This document shows, piece after piece, positions 29,195 through 38,138 of a stretch of DNA of 61,872 nucleotides. Position 1 is the first letter of the stretch; the number at the start of each line of letters is the position of its first letter. Position numbers and translations under genes: made by a program. The stretch lies in assembly GCA_030248885.1 (NCBI GenBank), contig JARCMD010000147.1, positions 1-61,872 of the forward strand, in the 5' to 3' direction. Source of the stretch: Leptolyngbyaceae cyanobacterium MP9P1.79. GTDB lineage: Bacteria > Cyanobacteriota > Cyanobacteriia > JARCMD01. Under the pieces are notes generated by a model. That model was not told the origin of the DNA. It searched no databases and saw only the letters and a program-made list of their open reading frames with translations.

Positions 29195-30025
29195 CTAGGG
29201 AGTCCGATCGCTTTCCAGCAGTGACTCTGGCAGGTTATTCCGCAGTTCGTGGAGCAAGGTTGTAGCATCGCTGGAAATCAAGACGCGATCGTGGTGGTGC
29301 ATGACCAGCATTTTGGCCCCGAAGGTTTGCTCCAGGGTATGGGGCGTAAATACCTTTGTGGGCTGTCCTTGACAAATTAAGCCGTGATTGAAGCAAATCA
29401 CCCAGGGGAGGTGGGTCGCCACGGAATTAAGGTCGTGGGTAGACATCAGAATCGATAACCCTTGTTGGCTCAGTTCCGCTAACAGGTGCAGCAGTTCATG
29501 CTGGATGTGCAAATCTGAGCCGCTCGTGGGTTCATCCAGAAGCACCAATTCCGGTTCACCGATGAGCGCCCTGGCCAGAAATACGCGCTGCTGTTGTCCC
29601 CCAGACAAATCCCCGATCGGTTGGTGCGCCACATGCTCCACTCCCACTCGGTTCAGCAAGTCCCTGGCAACGAGCCGATCGCGCTTGGAGGGCCATGGAA
29701 ACAGCGATCGTTGCCGATAGCGTCCCATCATCACCACTTCCTCAGCCGTCACCGGAAAGTTCCAGTCCACGGTTTCCACTTGGGGCACATAACCCACGTT
29801 CACGAGGGGAGTCCCCGCTTTGAGCCGCTTGCCCCGAAACCGAATTTCTCCTGCCCAAGCTGGCACCAATCCCAGCATGGCTTTGATCAGGGTGCTTTTG
29901 CCGCTGCCAGAGGGGCCCACCAGTCCACACAGTTGACCAGGGTAAAGTGCTAAATCGACATTGGCGAAAACAGGTTTGGTTTGGTAGCCACAGGTCAAAT
30001 GCTCGACTTCAAGTATGGGTTGCAT
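29195..30025 (-). CDS. Zinc/manganese ABC transporter ATPase (ZnuC/MntA family)
   Basis: 276 residues. Walker A GPSGSGKSTL, Q-loop in VPQVETVDWNFPVTAEEVV, signature LSGGQQQR, Walker B LVLLDEPTSGSD and switch histidine STHDLNSV are all intact. VDWNFPVTAEEVVMMGRY is typical of metal-importer ATPases. It follows the binding-protein gene after 43 bp and precedes the permease gene. The C-terminal ~25 residues, LLHELRNNLPESLLESDRTP, reach into the repeat-containing spacer. Confidence 0.93.
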   Translation of the reverse strand: MQPILEVEHLTCGYQTKPVFANVDLALYPGQLCGLVGPSGSGKSTLIKAMLGLVPAWAGEIRFRGKRLKAGTPLVNVGYVPQVETVDWNFPVTAEEVVMMGRYRQRSLFPWPSKRDRLVARDLLNRVGVEHVAHQPIGDLSGGQQQRVFLARALIGEPELVLLDEPTSGSDLHIQHELLHLLAELSQQGLSILMSTHDLNSVATHLPWVICFNHGLICQGQPTKVFTPHTLEQTFGAKMLVMHHHDRVLISSDATTLLHELRNNLPESLLESDRTP

Positions 30026-30068
30026 CCAGAGTTTTAGGTTTGGTTTTTGAGCGAGGCTCGATCGGGGA

Positions 30069-31136
30069 TCACTGGGTTGGATTTGCAGTCACTGCTGTTG
30101 GTCCCACAACATTGGCAGTGTTAAAGCCATCTACCAAGGCAGGATTCCCCCCTAAGTTACTCGCAATAATTTTCAGATTGTTGACCATCATCCCAATGTA
30201 AGTATGCTCAGGATTTTTGTTCTCCATGGCATTTGCCGACCCTTCCCCAGGCAAATCATCATCCGCTGTATTGGCCGTTTTGACTTTGGCTTCAGCCGCG
30301 ATCTGCTCCTCCACCTTGCTGGGATAAACTTCTGAGCCAAAAATTGCCGGCACTCCCAATTGTTTAACTTGGTCAATCAGTCCGGCTACGTCTTTAGCAG
30401 AGGGTTCATTAAAGTCCGAAGGTTGAATAGCTCCAATGACTTCAAACCCATATTCCCTGGCCCAGTAAGCCCAAGAGTCATGGTAGGTGAGGAGTTTGCG
30501 ATTTTTCTCAGGAATGCTAGCCACGACTTTACGGGTCACCTTGTCAAGTTCGTCGAGCCGCGCCAGGTAGTTTTTTAAGTTTGTGGCGTAGTAATCTTTG
30601 CCAGCAGGATCGAGGGCGGTCAACTGTTCGGCTGCCAGTTTGGCATAGGCTTCAGCGTATTTGGTGTTTACCCACAAATGCGGATTGGGGTTGCCTTTAT
30701 CTTTAGGGAAGCTAAAGTCGAACATCCATTGAGCTTGGGTAATCGTGTTGTCACCCATTTGGTAAACTTTTGTATCCTTTGGCTTGACTGAATCTGCCAT
30801 CTTTTGTGTTGGCAACTCTAAATACAGTCCGTTAACCAGGATCAGGTTAGCCTGCCGCAACAGGTCGGCATCAGAGGGACGGGGTTCAAACGTATGGGAG
30901 TCGGAACCTTCGGGAACGATGCCTTTCACCTCAACCCGATCGCCCGCGATGTTGGTCACGATATTAGTGAGGGGAGCAACCGTAGTCACAACCAAAAGTT
31001 TCTTCGGTTCTGTAGAAACAGTGCCGGGTGTAGCGGGAGCCGTGACTGAAGGAGTAGGGGAAACAACTGCACTTTCAGGGGCGCTACAGGCAGTGAGGGT
31101 TAATAAAACGAGGGAAAGATAAACAAAGGCTTTCAT
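30069..31136 (-). CDS. Zinc/manganese ABC transporter substrate-binding lipoprotein
   Basis: 355 residues from the ATG at 31136; an upstream in-frame start (31199) would put 21 residues before the signal peptide and is rejected. The lipobox is LTLTAC. Likely metal ligands: His in EGSDSHTFEPRPSD, His in NPHLWVN, His in TYHDSWAYWARE and Asp in TADDDLPGEG. Three histidines favour zinc; MntC-type proteins have Glu at the third site. The His-rich loop of many ZnuA proteins is absent, so manganese or broader binding stays possible. It is the first gene of the operon. No clear Zur or Mur box was recognised upstream. Confidence 0.9.
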   Translation of the reverse strand: MKAFVYLSLVLLTLTACSAPESAVVSPTPSVTAPATPGTVSTEPKKLLVVTTVAPLTNIVTNIAGDRVEVKGIVPEGSDSHTFEPRPSDADLLRQANLILVNGLYLELPTQKMADSVKPKDTKVYQMGDNTITQAQWMFDFSFPKDKGNPNPHLWVNTKYAEAYAKLAAEQLTALDPAGKDYYATNLKNYLARLDELDKVTRKVVASIPEKNRKLLTYHDSWAYWAREYGFEVIGAIQPSDFNEPSAKDVAGLIDQVKQLGVPAIFGSEVYPSKVEEQIAAEAKVKTANTADDDLPGEGSANAMENKNPEHTYIGMMVNNLKIIASNLGGNPALVDGFNTANVVGPTAVTANPTQ

Positions 31137-31336
31137 GCGGGGGCACAGGTCAGTGTAGGAAACAAGCTGAGTTATAGCGGTTTCATCCTGACTGAACAAT
31201 CCCCTGGTAGGGCATTTATTTGAATTTAAAGACTTTTCTTAATCAAAATTTTAGTTTGTATGGCGGCTACTTCATCAGGCAGAGATAAAAATTGGAAGAT
31301 GGCTGATGTGAAGTGAGACTATTTCAACGAACACCC

Positions 31337-31404
31337 AGAAACCGGGGGGTTGACGAAAAGGGTTACGTCCAGCCCCTTCTCTTGGATTGAGAACCCCGAT
31401 TTCT
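31337..31404. repeat. Palindromic AGAAACCGGG-type element
   Basis: AGAAACCGGGGGGTT (31337-31351) is matched by the inverted GAACCCCGATTTCT (31391-31404). Only one copy is in the window; the AGAAACCGGG...CCCGGTTTCT pattern is common in cyanobacterial intergenic DNA. The rest of the 31137-31445 gap holds no gene. Confidence 0.55.
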
Positions 31405-31445
31405 ACATTAGATGTAAGCTTTGGACTGATTGAAGCTCCGATCGG

Positions 31446-31922
31446 CTACTCCTCTTTTGTTGTTTGCACTTGATTTGCCATGTCCATAAAGGGATTCAGG
31501 CTGGGTCCAGGGCGACGGCGACCCCCATTTTGATTAGGTGACAGTAGAAAATTAGGGGAAAAGGTCATGCCGTCGGGGGTTTTAGCAGGCTCACTGGGAG
31601 TCGGCGTTGGCTCGGTGAGCTTTGCAGACTTTGCTTTCACGGGCTTAGGGGAGACAGTTTCTTTACCGTTTTCTGCCTTAGCTTCTGTGCTGACGGGCGC
31701 AACGACGGCTAAGGGCTTAGGGGATTGTGGGGCTACAGGTTCAGCTTGCAAAGGTGCCGTGGCTTCGGTCACATGATCGGTGGCTGCTGGTGTGGAGGCA
31801 TCATCCTCATCCAGTTCCATGAAGAATCCATTACGTTTACGATTTTTTGGGGTAGGAGAGGCATCTTTTTCAGACGATCCAAATTTAAAGAGTTTGCTTA
31901 ATCGATCCATGACCATAACCAT
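31446..31922 (-). CDS. Conserved disordered cyanobacterial protein of unknown function
   Basis: 158 residues (or 156/154 from later Met codons). Three in-frame ATGs follow the AGGAG box closely; the second (31916) has the best spacing. A conserved N-terminal patch (MDRLSKLFKFGSSEKD, then KRNGFFMELDEDD) and C-terminal patch (TFSPNFLLSPNQ, then RRRPGPSLNPFMDMANQV) flank a ~80-residue Pro/Ala/Glu/Lys linker. This looks like an adapter with two short binding motifs. No known domain. Confidence 0.7.
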   Translation of the reverse strand: MVMVMDRLSKLFKFGSSEKDASPTPKNRKRNGFFMELDEDDASTPAATDHVTEATAPLQAEPVAPQSPKPLAVVAPVSTEAKAENGKETVSPKPVKAKSAKLTEPTPTPSEPAKTPDGMTFSPNFLLSPNQNGGRRRPGPSLNPFMDMANQVQTTKEE

Positions 31923-32016
31923 TTACTCCTGTGATTTAAAAGTTGCTTAATGTGACCAAAACGTTAGCTGAAATTGCTTCTGACTCACTACCGATCGCCT
32001 CTTCACATCATGCAAG

Positions 32017-32487
32017 TTAGGATGGCTCTTGCATGACCAAAGCTGGGGAGGCAACCTCCTCTGCATCGCCCACTAGTCCGTGATCCCGATCGCCAAAAAT
32101 TGCTGAGGCGTGGTGATACACCTTAAACTCCAGCAAATTGTGAGCGGGATCTGCCAAGAAAAATGTGCGATGCTCAAGCTGCGACCCCTCAAACCGCACT
32201 CTGGCAGTTTGGTGGAAGGACAAATCTTGGCGCTGGGCCCGCTCTAACAAAGCCTGCCAATCGGCTTCATTGGTGAATACCAAGCCAAAGTGTCGAGGAT
32301 AAATACCACGCTGGGGAGTCAGGGGTTCGTGGGTGATGTGGGCCACGAGTTGGTGACCATACAGGTTTAAGATCACGGAGTTAGCAGACTCCCGCCCAAC
32401 TTCACACCCTAAGCCATCGACATAAAATGCTTTTGTTTCAGCAATATCGGCGATCGGAAATGCTAGGTGAAATAAAACCTGAGTCAT
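32017..32487 (-). CDS. VOC (glyoxalase/dioxygenase) superfamily protein
   Basis: 156 residues from the ATG at 32487; a TTG at 32505 would overlap the divergent gene region and is rejected. One beta-alpha-beta-beta-beta pair begins FHLAFPIADIAETKAFYVDGLGCEVGR and ends FFLADPAHNLLEFKVYHH. Metal-ligand candidates are His in LFHLAF, His in YPRHFGLVF and Glu in LLEFK, the usual His-His-Glu set. Many cyanobacterial relatives are unassigned. Divergent from the VTE6-like gene with 55 bp between starts. Confidence 0.85.
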   Translation of the reverse strand: MTQVLFHLAFPIADIAETKAFYVDGLGCEVGRESANSVILNLYGHQLVAHITHEPLTPQRGIYPRHFGLVFTNEADWQALLERAQRQDLSFHQTARVRFEGSQLEHRTFFLADPAHNLLEFKVYHHASAIFGDRDHGLVGDAEEVASPALVMQEPS

Positions 32488-32542
32488 GGAAGGAGTGCGA
32501 GTCAAAATTAATCTATGCCTACTATCATCCTACGGTGTTGCC

Positions 32543-33346
32543 ATGCCAGATTCTTGCCTCTTGCTAGTTTGTTTGTTGCTGACTCCGTGGTCTGTCGCGG
32601 TCGGACTCAATACAGTGCTGGGAACGATCGCGTGGTTTGCACCTAAAAAACTCCTCACCCCCGCTGGGCTGCTCCACGCCTGGTTTCTGGGCGTGTTGGT
32701 GTGGGGCAGTTTAGGCTGGCGGGGCTACCTGGTTGTGCTGTTTTACTTTTTGGTTGGCTCTGGGGTGACCCGGATTGGCATGGCGCAGAAAACCGCCGAG
32801 GGCATTGCAGAAAACCGCGAGGGCATGAGGGGCCCCGAAAATGTCTGGGGATCAGCCCTCGTTGGGGCGCTGTGTGCGGGGGGAGTGCTGCTGATTTCCC
32901 TGCTCAATCTTCAGGAGGGGCGAGAACTCGTGCCGCTGCTGACGTTGGGGTATGTCGCCAGCTTCAGTACTAAGCTTTCCGACACCTGTGCCAGTGAGGT
33001 GGGTAAGGCTTACGGCAAACGCACCTTCCTGATTACCACATTCCAACCCGTTCCTCGTGGTACGGAGGGTGCCGTCAGCTTGGAGGGAACGTTGGCGGGG
33101 GTTGTGGCCTCGGTGGCGATCGGTCTTGTAGGCTGGGCCGTTGGGCTAATCGATCCTGTAGGAGTAGGAATCTGTACGATCGCCGCCTTCATTGCCACGA
33201 ATTTAGAGAGTGTCATCGGCGCAACGCTGCAATCCCGGTTCGACTGGCTGACCAATGAACTGGTGAATGTCTTCAATACACTGATTGGGGCGGGAGTGGC
33301 CATGTTGTTGGCGATCGGGCTACAGCAGCTAGGAGGTGGGCAATGA
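32543..33346 (+). CDS. Phytyl-phosphate kinase-like integral membrane protein (DUF92/TIGR00297, VTE6 family)
   Basis: 267 residues from the ATG at 32543 (MPDSCLLLVC), chosen because an upstream start at 32486 overlaps the divergent gene. About seven membrane helices. Family marks are TPAGLLHAWFLGVLVWGSLG, the acidic loop SFSTKLSDTCASEVGKAYGK and QPVPRGTEGAVSLEGTLAG. Plant VTE6 and its cyanobacterial relative phosphorylate phytyl phosphate to phytyl diphosphate, salvaging chlorophyll-derived phytol for tocopherol and phylloquinone. The function is transferred by family. The stop overlaps the following Uma2 start (ATGA). Confidence 0.85.
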   Translation: MPDSCLLLVCLLLTPWSVAVGLNTVLGTIAWFAPKKLLTPAGLLHAWFLGVLVWGSLGWRGYLVVLFYFLVGSGVTRIGMAQKTAEGIAENREGMRGPENVWGSALVGALCAGGVLLISLLNLQEGRELVPLLTLGYVASFSTKLSDTCASEVGKAYGKRTFLITTFQPVPRGTEGAVSLEGTLAGVVASVAIGLVGWAVGLIDPVGVGICTIAAFIATNLESVIGATLQSRFDWLTNELVNVFNTLIGAGVAMLLAIGLQQLGGGQ

Positions 33347-33924
33347 TTGCCAATACCCATCCGCTCTATATCTCTCCAGAAGACTATCTAGAGGGAGAGC
33401 GTATCAGTCCCGTGAAGCACGAATACCGGAGCGGTCAAGTCTATGCGATGACCGGGGCAAAAAATCCCCATGTGATTATTGCGGGCAACGTAGCAAGTCT
33501 ATTGCATGTTCACTTGAGTTCAACCCCGTGCATTGTCCTCACCGCAGACACCAAAGTGCGGCTGCTGGAAGCGAACTGCTACTACTACCCCGATGTGGTC
33601 GTTACCTGCGATGAACGAGATATTACCTCAATCGAAGATTTTATTCTTTATCCAATGTTGGTAGTCGAAGTGCTGTCTGCGTCTACAGCAGCGTTCGATC
33701 GGGGCGGGAAATTTGCCGACTATCGCACCCTGCCAACGTTACAAGAGTACGTGCTGATCAACCAATCCCATCGACAGGTTGAGTGCTTTCGCTGTCAGGA
33801 TGGTGCTTGGACTGCCCAAACCTATGGTGAGGGGGAAATGGTGAATTTTATCAGCGTCGATTTCCAGGGGCCGATCGCTGCTTTTTATCAAAAAGTGCCA
33901 GGATTATCAGCATCAGGACTTTAA
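33343..33924 (+). CDS. Uma2 family (DUF820) PD-(D/E)XK-like protein
   Basis: 193 residues. The Uma2 pattern is visible: SPEDYLEGERISPVKHEYRSG, the CYYYPDVVVTCD strand with the catalytic Asp, LVVEVLSAST with the Glu, then GGKFADYRTLPTLQEYVLIN, giving a PD...E...K arrangement. The family has a restriction-endonuclease fold, is hugely expanded in cyanobacteria and has no proven role. It starts inside the stop of the VTE6-like gene (ATGA overlap) and its stop overlaps the stop of the converging PIN gene. Confidence 0.88.
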   Translation: MIANTHPLYISPEDYLEGERISPVKHEYRSGQVYAMTGAKNPHVIIAGNVASLLHVHLSSTPCIVLTADTKVRLLEANCYYYPDVVVTCDERDITSIEDFILYPMLVVEVLSASTAAFDRGGKFADYRTLPTLQEYVLINQSHRQVECFRCQDGAWTAQTYGEGEMVNFISVDFQGPIAAFYQKVPGLSASGL

Positions 33925-34376
33925 GGGGAATGATCGTATCCCTGAAGGTCGCTGTCTAAAGACCAGATAAAAATACGGCGATCGGGTACCTTTCTTTTAA
34001 ATTTTTCCCATTCTTTGATAATAGAAAGGTCTCCCATCCCTGCGCCGCGCATCGCTGAATCAGGAAATCCGCTCAACCACTCTCCAACCTCTTCTGTGGA
34101 TGGAACCTGCATAACTTGCCAGGGAGTTTCTCCCGTGATTGCTTGTCTAACCTCTTCAACGAATTTTTGAGCAAAGCGGCGGCGATGACTCCCATCACTC
34201 AAATGGGCAATATGATTGCCAGTTTCGTACACCGCAGCCATAGGCAAAAGCAGAGTTATTCCATCTTCCAGAAACTCTTTGAATTCTTTCAGCACTTTTT
34301 CCCTTTCTCCATTCATACAGGGAATATCCAATACATTGCAGAAGATGGAAGTGTCAACAATTGCAACCGCTCCCAT
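33921..34376 (-). CDS. PIN-like domain protein, coupled to the AAA ATPase
   Basis: 151 residues. The N-terminal VAIVDTSIFCNVLD gives the first PIN aspartate (Asp8). YETGNHI holds Glu51, GMGDLSII Asp116 and FIWSLDSDL Asp141/143, the spacing of the PIN metal site. PIN proteins are Mg-dependent ribonucleases, often toxins or defence effectors. The start codon overlaps the stop of the upstream ATPase (TAATG), so translation is coupled. No VapB-like antitoxin is present. The likely role is an effector controlled by the ATPase; this is inference. The N- and C-termini look complete. Confidence 0.7.
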   Translation of the reverse strand: MGAVAIVDTSIFCNVLDIPCMNGEREKVLKEFKEFLEDGITLLLPMAAVYETGNHIAHLSDGSHRRRFAQKFVEEVRQAITGETPWQVMQVPSTEEVGEWLSGFPDSAMRGAGMGDLSIIKEWEKFKRKVPDRRIFIWSLDSDLQGYDHSP

Positions 34377-35683
34377 TACTCAGACTCCCCCCGCGCACTG
34401 AGAGAAGCCAGCCAGTCCATGGCTTTTTGTTTCTTTTGTTGAGATTCGGGATGCTGCTTAACAAAGCGCTCCAAAAGCCCACGGGTCATTAGATGCCCTA
34501 CAGATCCTTGAGCGATTAGTTCAGGATAATCAGGAATATCCCGTAATCGGACTAGCTGGCTCGATCCATCCTGGGGACTTCGGTAACAGAAAACGGTCTC
34601 AGGAACGGCATCGTCAGGTAGGGCATCAAGGAGTGCGGGGTTGTGGCTACTGATCAAAACACGCAAATTGCGGTTTTTAGCAATCCCGGAAATGCGTTCT
34701 AATAAATCTGCTGCCCTGCTTGGATGCACACCATTATCAATTTCCTCGATCACAACTAGGCTTTGCTCTGGGGCAGAAAGCATTGCAGCAGCGATAGAAA
34801 GTACTCGTAAGGTGCCATCTGAGAGTATGGCTGCATCATATTTGGTCGAAGTACCTCCAAACGTTTCAGTCAACTGCAACATCACTTCATCTCGAGGAGT
34901 TTCGATAAAACTGATATCCTCAATATCTTGTTCAGGAAGACTTTGGACAAACTTTAATAAAGATGCCTTTACTGCTGAATCGCGGCACAGATTGTAGATC
35001 ACGCCCGAAAGGTTTTCGCCATGCTCCTTGAGGACTTTATCTGTTTTGTGGCCATAGGAGCGCATTGAACTTGGCTCAGGTTCAAGAAATACAATGCTGC
35101 TTAACCATTGCACATAGGTCTCAGCAACTTTAGGAATAATTTTTCGGCTTTGTGGGTTTTCTGGACGAAACCGAATATCACTTAAAAGCTGCGTAAAAAT
35201 TGCCATATGGCTACTACATACAATGTTTGGCTTCTTGCCTCCTCGGGCAAAATTGTTATAGGTAACAAAGACATCGCTTCCGGCACCTTGAGGTTCGCTG
35301 GTTATCTCGTATAGAGCAACTGTTGAAGCATCACTCGTGATCTTTTCCTTTGTTACATGGAGATCACCATCAGCGCCGAGGCTAAGATCAATTGTGAAGT
35401 ATTTCCACTCTAGTTCCGTTGTTACACAGGAAATGCCAAAAGACTCAGCACCTCGATATCCAAGGTTTCCTACCCCACCTCTAAAAATATTTTCATCTTG
35501 CTTCTGAGGACTGCTGATAAAACTCAACCTCTCACCCTCTGCAATTCTTGATAATAGGCGTAAGACTTCAATCGCATTGCTTTTTCCAGAGGCGTTAGCT
35601 CCAATTAATACCGTTAGCGATGCAAGGTGCAAAGTGCCAGATCTATAGCTTTTAAAGTTTCTTAGTTCGATCTGGGTAAGCAC
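34376..35683 (-). CDS. AAA15/OLD-like ATPase (SMC-type head), partner of the PIN protein
   Basis: 435 residues from a GTG start (GTGCTTACC), with GGAG eight bases upstream. IELRNFKSYRSGTL and Walker A GANASGKS (28-35) mark the AAA15/21 group. The ABC-type signature is LSDGTLR (287-293), Walker B LVVIEEID (309-316) and the H-loop SSHNP (345-349). Between them lies a ~200-residue middle region rather than a long coiled coil. There is no C-terminal TOPRIM domain as in OLD nucleases. Relatives act in phage defence (PARIS AriA, Septu PtuA and others). It probably forms a dimer that gates the PIN protein encoded next. Confidence 0.85.
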   Translation of the reverse strand: MLTQIELRNFKSYRSGTLHLASLTVLIGANASGKSNAIEVLRLLSRIAEGERLSFISSPQKQDENIFRGGVGNLGYRGAESFGISCVTTELEWKYFTIDLSLGADGDLHVTKEKITSDASTVALYEITSEPQGAGSDVFVTYNNFARGGKKPNIVCSSHMAIFTQLLSDIRFRPENPQSRKIIPKVAETYVQWLSSIVFLEPEPSSMRSYGHKTDKVLKEHGENLSGVIYNLCRDSAVKASLLKFVQSLPEQDIEDISFIETPRDEVMLQLTETFGGTSTKYDAAILSDGTLRVLSIAAAMLSAPEQSLVVIEEIDNGVHPSRAADLLERISGIAKNRNLRVLISSHNPALLDALPDDAVPETVFCYRSPQDGSSQLVRLRDIPDYPELIAQGSVGHLMTRGLLERFVKQHPESQQKKQKAMDWLASLSARGESE

Positions 35684-35820
35684 TTGATTTACTCCATGTC
35701 AGCCTGCATCAAGACAAAATAAATTGATCTCATTTTGTCTTGCACAATTAAGTTTTTCATTATATTTGTCCTAGTCTCTACCTAGAGTGTCTTTCAGATA
35801 TAGGTAGGGCTAATTTCTAG

Positions 35821-36708
35821 TTAAACGCTCAAATAGCGACGAATAAAGCTTTCTAGAGACTCCAGCTTCATCTCAAACATAGATTCCAGGCGATCGGTTT
35901 CGGCTGGAGTGCAGAAGAACTCGTTGGCTAGGAGGGTTCGCAGAGTACCTAAAGCTTCACGGGACTGGGGATTGAACAAGCCTACAGCGTTACGCACAAC
36001 ATCGATCGCCCCCATCGGTGCATTGATCAGAAACGGTTCCCGGTTGAAGACCCGCCCAAAAATGGAGGCGACATCTTCCCGATGTAGAATTTGTGGCCCG
36101 CCAACGGGCAAAATCTGGTTTCTGGCTCCTGCCACCGTCACTGCATCCACGGCAATTTGGGCTAGGTCGTCGGTGCTGACGATCGAGGAGCGATTTTTGG
36201 GGTCGCCAATCAACAGGTAAGTGCCCGTTTGCCGAAACCGTTCTGCCAGCGGCAATAGGTTGGAGGCAAAACCCGACGGACGCAGAATGGTATAGGGTAA
36301 GCCGCTGGTCTGGAGGTAGCGTTCTACAGCGTACTTGGCTTTGAAAACCGGGGCATCCTCATAGCCGCGATCGGCTCCTAGCACCGAGACGAACACGAAA
36401 TGCTCAACACCAGCGTCCTTGGCGTAGTCAATCAGGTCAATGTTTGCTTGGTAATCGATCGCCTGGGCACTGCCGTCATTGGCTTCATTGGAACCGTGGG
36501 TGCTGATGACATACTGAATGCCACGGGTGGCTTTCTGAAGATCTCGCTCTCGCTCCAAATCCCCAATGACAATATCCGCTCCGCGTTGCTCCAGTTCCGC
36601 ATAGCGAGAGGTAAGCCGCACAAACGCCCGCACTGCTTGCTCTCGTTCCCGGAGCAGTCGCACAATTCGCCGCCCCAATCCACCTGTTGCTCCTGTCACT
36701 AGAAACAT
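35821..36708 (-). CDS. NmrA-like SDR family NAD(P)-binding protein
   Basis: 295 residues. N-terminal FLVTGATGGLGRRIVRLL is the nucleotide-binding loop. FVRLTSRYAELEQRGADIVIGDLER, VEHFVFVSVLGADRG and LPYTILRPSGFASNLLPL follow the NmrA/HSCARG and Ycf39 order, and RNQILPVGGPQILHREDVASIFG lies in the substrate half. No catalytic YxxxK pair is seen, as in redox-sensing or assembly-factor members. The enzyme activity is unknown. Its upstream region contains repeat family 5. Confidence 0.85.
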   Translation of the reverse strand: MFLVTGATGGLGRRIVRLLREREQAVRAFVRLTSRYAELEQRGADIVIGDLERERDLQKATRGIQYVISTHGSNEANDGSAQAIDYQANIDLIDYAKDAGVEHFVFVSVLGADRGYEDAPVFKAKYAVERYLQTSGLPYTILRPSGFASNLLPLAERFRQTGTYLLIGDPKNRSSIVSTDDLAQIAVDAVTVAGARNQILPVGGPQILHREDVASIFGRVFNREPFLINAPMGAIDVVRNAVGLFNPQSREALGTLRTLLANEFFCTPAETDRLESMFEMKLESLESFIRRYLSV

Positions 36709-36751
36709 GTGCTAGACCTCCCTCGTTCGTTACATTTATCGTTCGTTACCT

Positions 36752-36930
36752 TCAGAAAATGTTTGTAAATTAGCGTGTAGTTCTGCACTCGCCCCCCAAC
36801 CCCCCAATTCTGGGGGGCTTTCGAGCCATTCTTGTTCAAAGTCCCCCAGAATTCGGGCCTTAAAGCTTCTCGGGCATACATGAAAAGGGGGCGGATCGGG
36901 GTGCAATTTGTATTTACAAACATCTTATTA
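36752..36930. repeat. Dispersed repeat family 5, copy 2 (with insertion)
   Basis: Starts AGAAAATGTTTGTAAATTAG and ends with the inverted TTTGTATTTACAAACATCTT. It is longer than the 19694 copy because about 30 bp (GGCCTTAAAGCTTCTCGGGC...) interrupt the second CCCCCAGAATT block. It lies between tgt and the SDR gene. Confidence 0.8.
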
Positions 36931-36948
36931 GCGGTCGTTACTTTCAGA

Positions 36949-38052
36949 CTAACGTAACCACTGGGCAAATTCAGTGACAAATCGATCGCCCAAGATGGCG
37001 GCGCGGATGCGTTGAGTAAACTGAACTAACTCCGTCACATTATGAATGGCGAGTAGAGTGTAGCCCAGAACTTCTTGCGATCGGAGCAAGTGGCTGACAT
37101 AGGCGCGAGTGAAGGTCTGACAGGTGTAACAAGAACACTCTGCATCTACAGGAGTAAAATCATCTCGAAATTGGGCATTCTTCAGATTCCAGCGTTTGCC
37201 TTGGATGATGGCGTTGCCGTGGCGGGCCAGGCGGGTGGGAATCACGCAATCGAACAAATCGATCCCGGCGGCGATCGCCTGCACCATTTCGCGGTGAGTA
37301 CCGATCCCCATCAGGTAGCGGGGTTTGTGGGGAGGCAGCAGAGGAGTGGTGGCTTTGACAATCTGCTGAATCAGTTCGGCAGGTTCGCCTACGCTCACGC
37401 CCCCGATCGCATAGCCGGGTAAGTCGAGCGCCGTCAGAGCGCGGGCCGCCGCTTGCCGCAGATCCAGATAGACCCCACCTTGAACGATACCAAATAGGGC
37501 TTGATCCGATCGCTGATGGGCGGCAATGCAGCGCTCTAGCCAACGATAGGTGCGATCGGTGGCAAGTTCCACAGCATCCCGTGAAGCTGGATAGGGCGGA
37601 CATTCATCAAAGGCCATAATCACATCTGCACCGAGGGCATTTTGAATGGCGATCGATTTTTCAGGACTGAGGTGAATGGTGGCTCCATCTTTGGGGGAGC
37701 GAAAGGTCACCTCAGCTTCACTAATCCGGCGCATCTCGCTCAGGCTAAAGACTTGGAACCCACCGGAGTCGGTCAAGATAGGCTGCGACCAGCCCATAAA
37801 CTGATGCAATCCCCCCGCCCGTTCGACAATATCTTCCCCTGGCTGCAAATGCAGATGATAGGTGTTGGCCAAAATCATCTGTGCCCCCGTCGCCAACAAC
37901 TGGGCGGGGGTCAGGGTTTTTACATTAGCCAAAGTACCCACTGGCATGAAACGGGGCGTTTCCACAATGCCGTGGGGCGTGGAGAAAACGCCTGCACGAG
38001 CCTGAGTTTCACTGCACTGAGACTGACATTGAAACGTAAAGGTCAATCCCAT
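36949..38052 (-). CDS. tgt: tRNA-guanine (queuine) transglycosylase
   Basis: 367 residues. Replaces the guanine at position 34 of GUN-anticodon tRNAs by preQ1 (later queuosine). Active-site landmarks: [13 protein letters not shown] (catalytic Asp), [20 protein letters not shown] and the nucleophile region [13 protein letters not shown]. The C-terminal zinc site is CSCYTCQTF plus His in TLLAIHNV. It appears complete. In several cyanobacteria psbK follows tgt; here repeat family 5 follows instead. Confidence 0.97.
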   Translation of the reverse strand: MGLTFTFQCQSQCSETQARAGVFSTPHGIVETPRFMPVGTLANVKTLTPAQLLATGAQMILANTYHLHLQPGEDIVERAGGLHQFMGWSQPILTDSGGFQVFSLSEMRRISEAEVTFRSPKDGATIHLSPEKSIAIQNALGADVIMAFDECPPYPASRDAVELATDRTYRWLERCIAAHQRSDQALFGIVQGGVYLDLRQAAARALTALDLPGYAIGGVSVGEPAELIQQIVKATTPLLPPHKPRYLMGIGTHREMVQAIAAGIDLFDCVIPTRLARHGNAIIQGKRWNLKNAQFRDDFTPVDAECSCYTCQTFTRAYVSHLLRSQEVLGYTLLAIHNVTELVQFTQRIRAAILGDRFVTEFAQWLR

Positions 38053-38138
38053 CCTTGTAAGCCTTGTCTCGTAAGTTCTTGCTGAATTTCTTGCTAAGAT
38101 CGGGAATTAAATAAGTTCCAGAAGTTCGAGATTTACTA

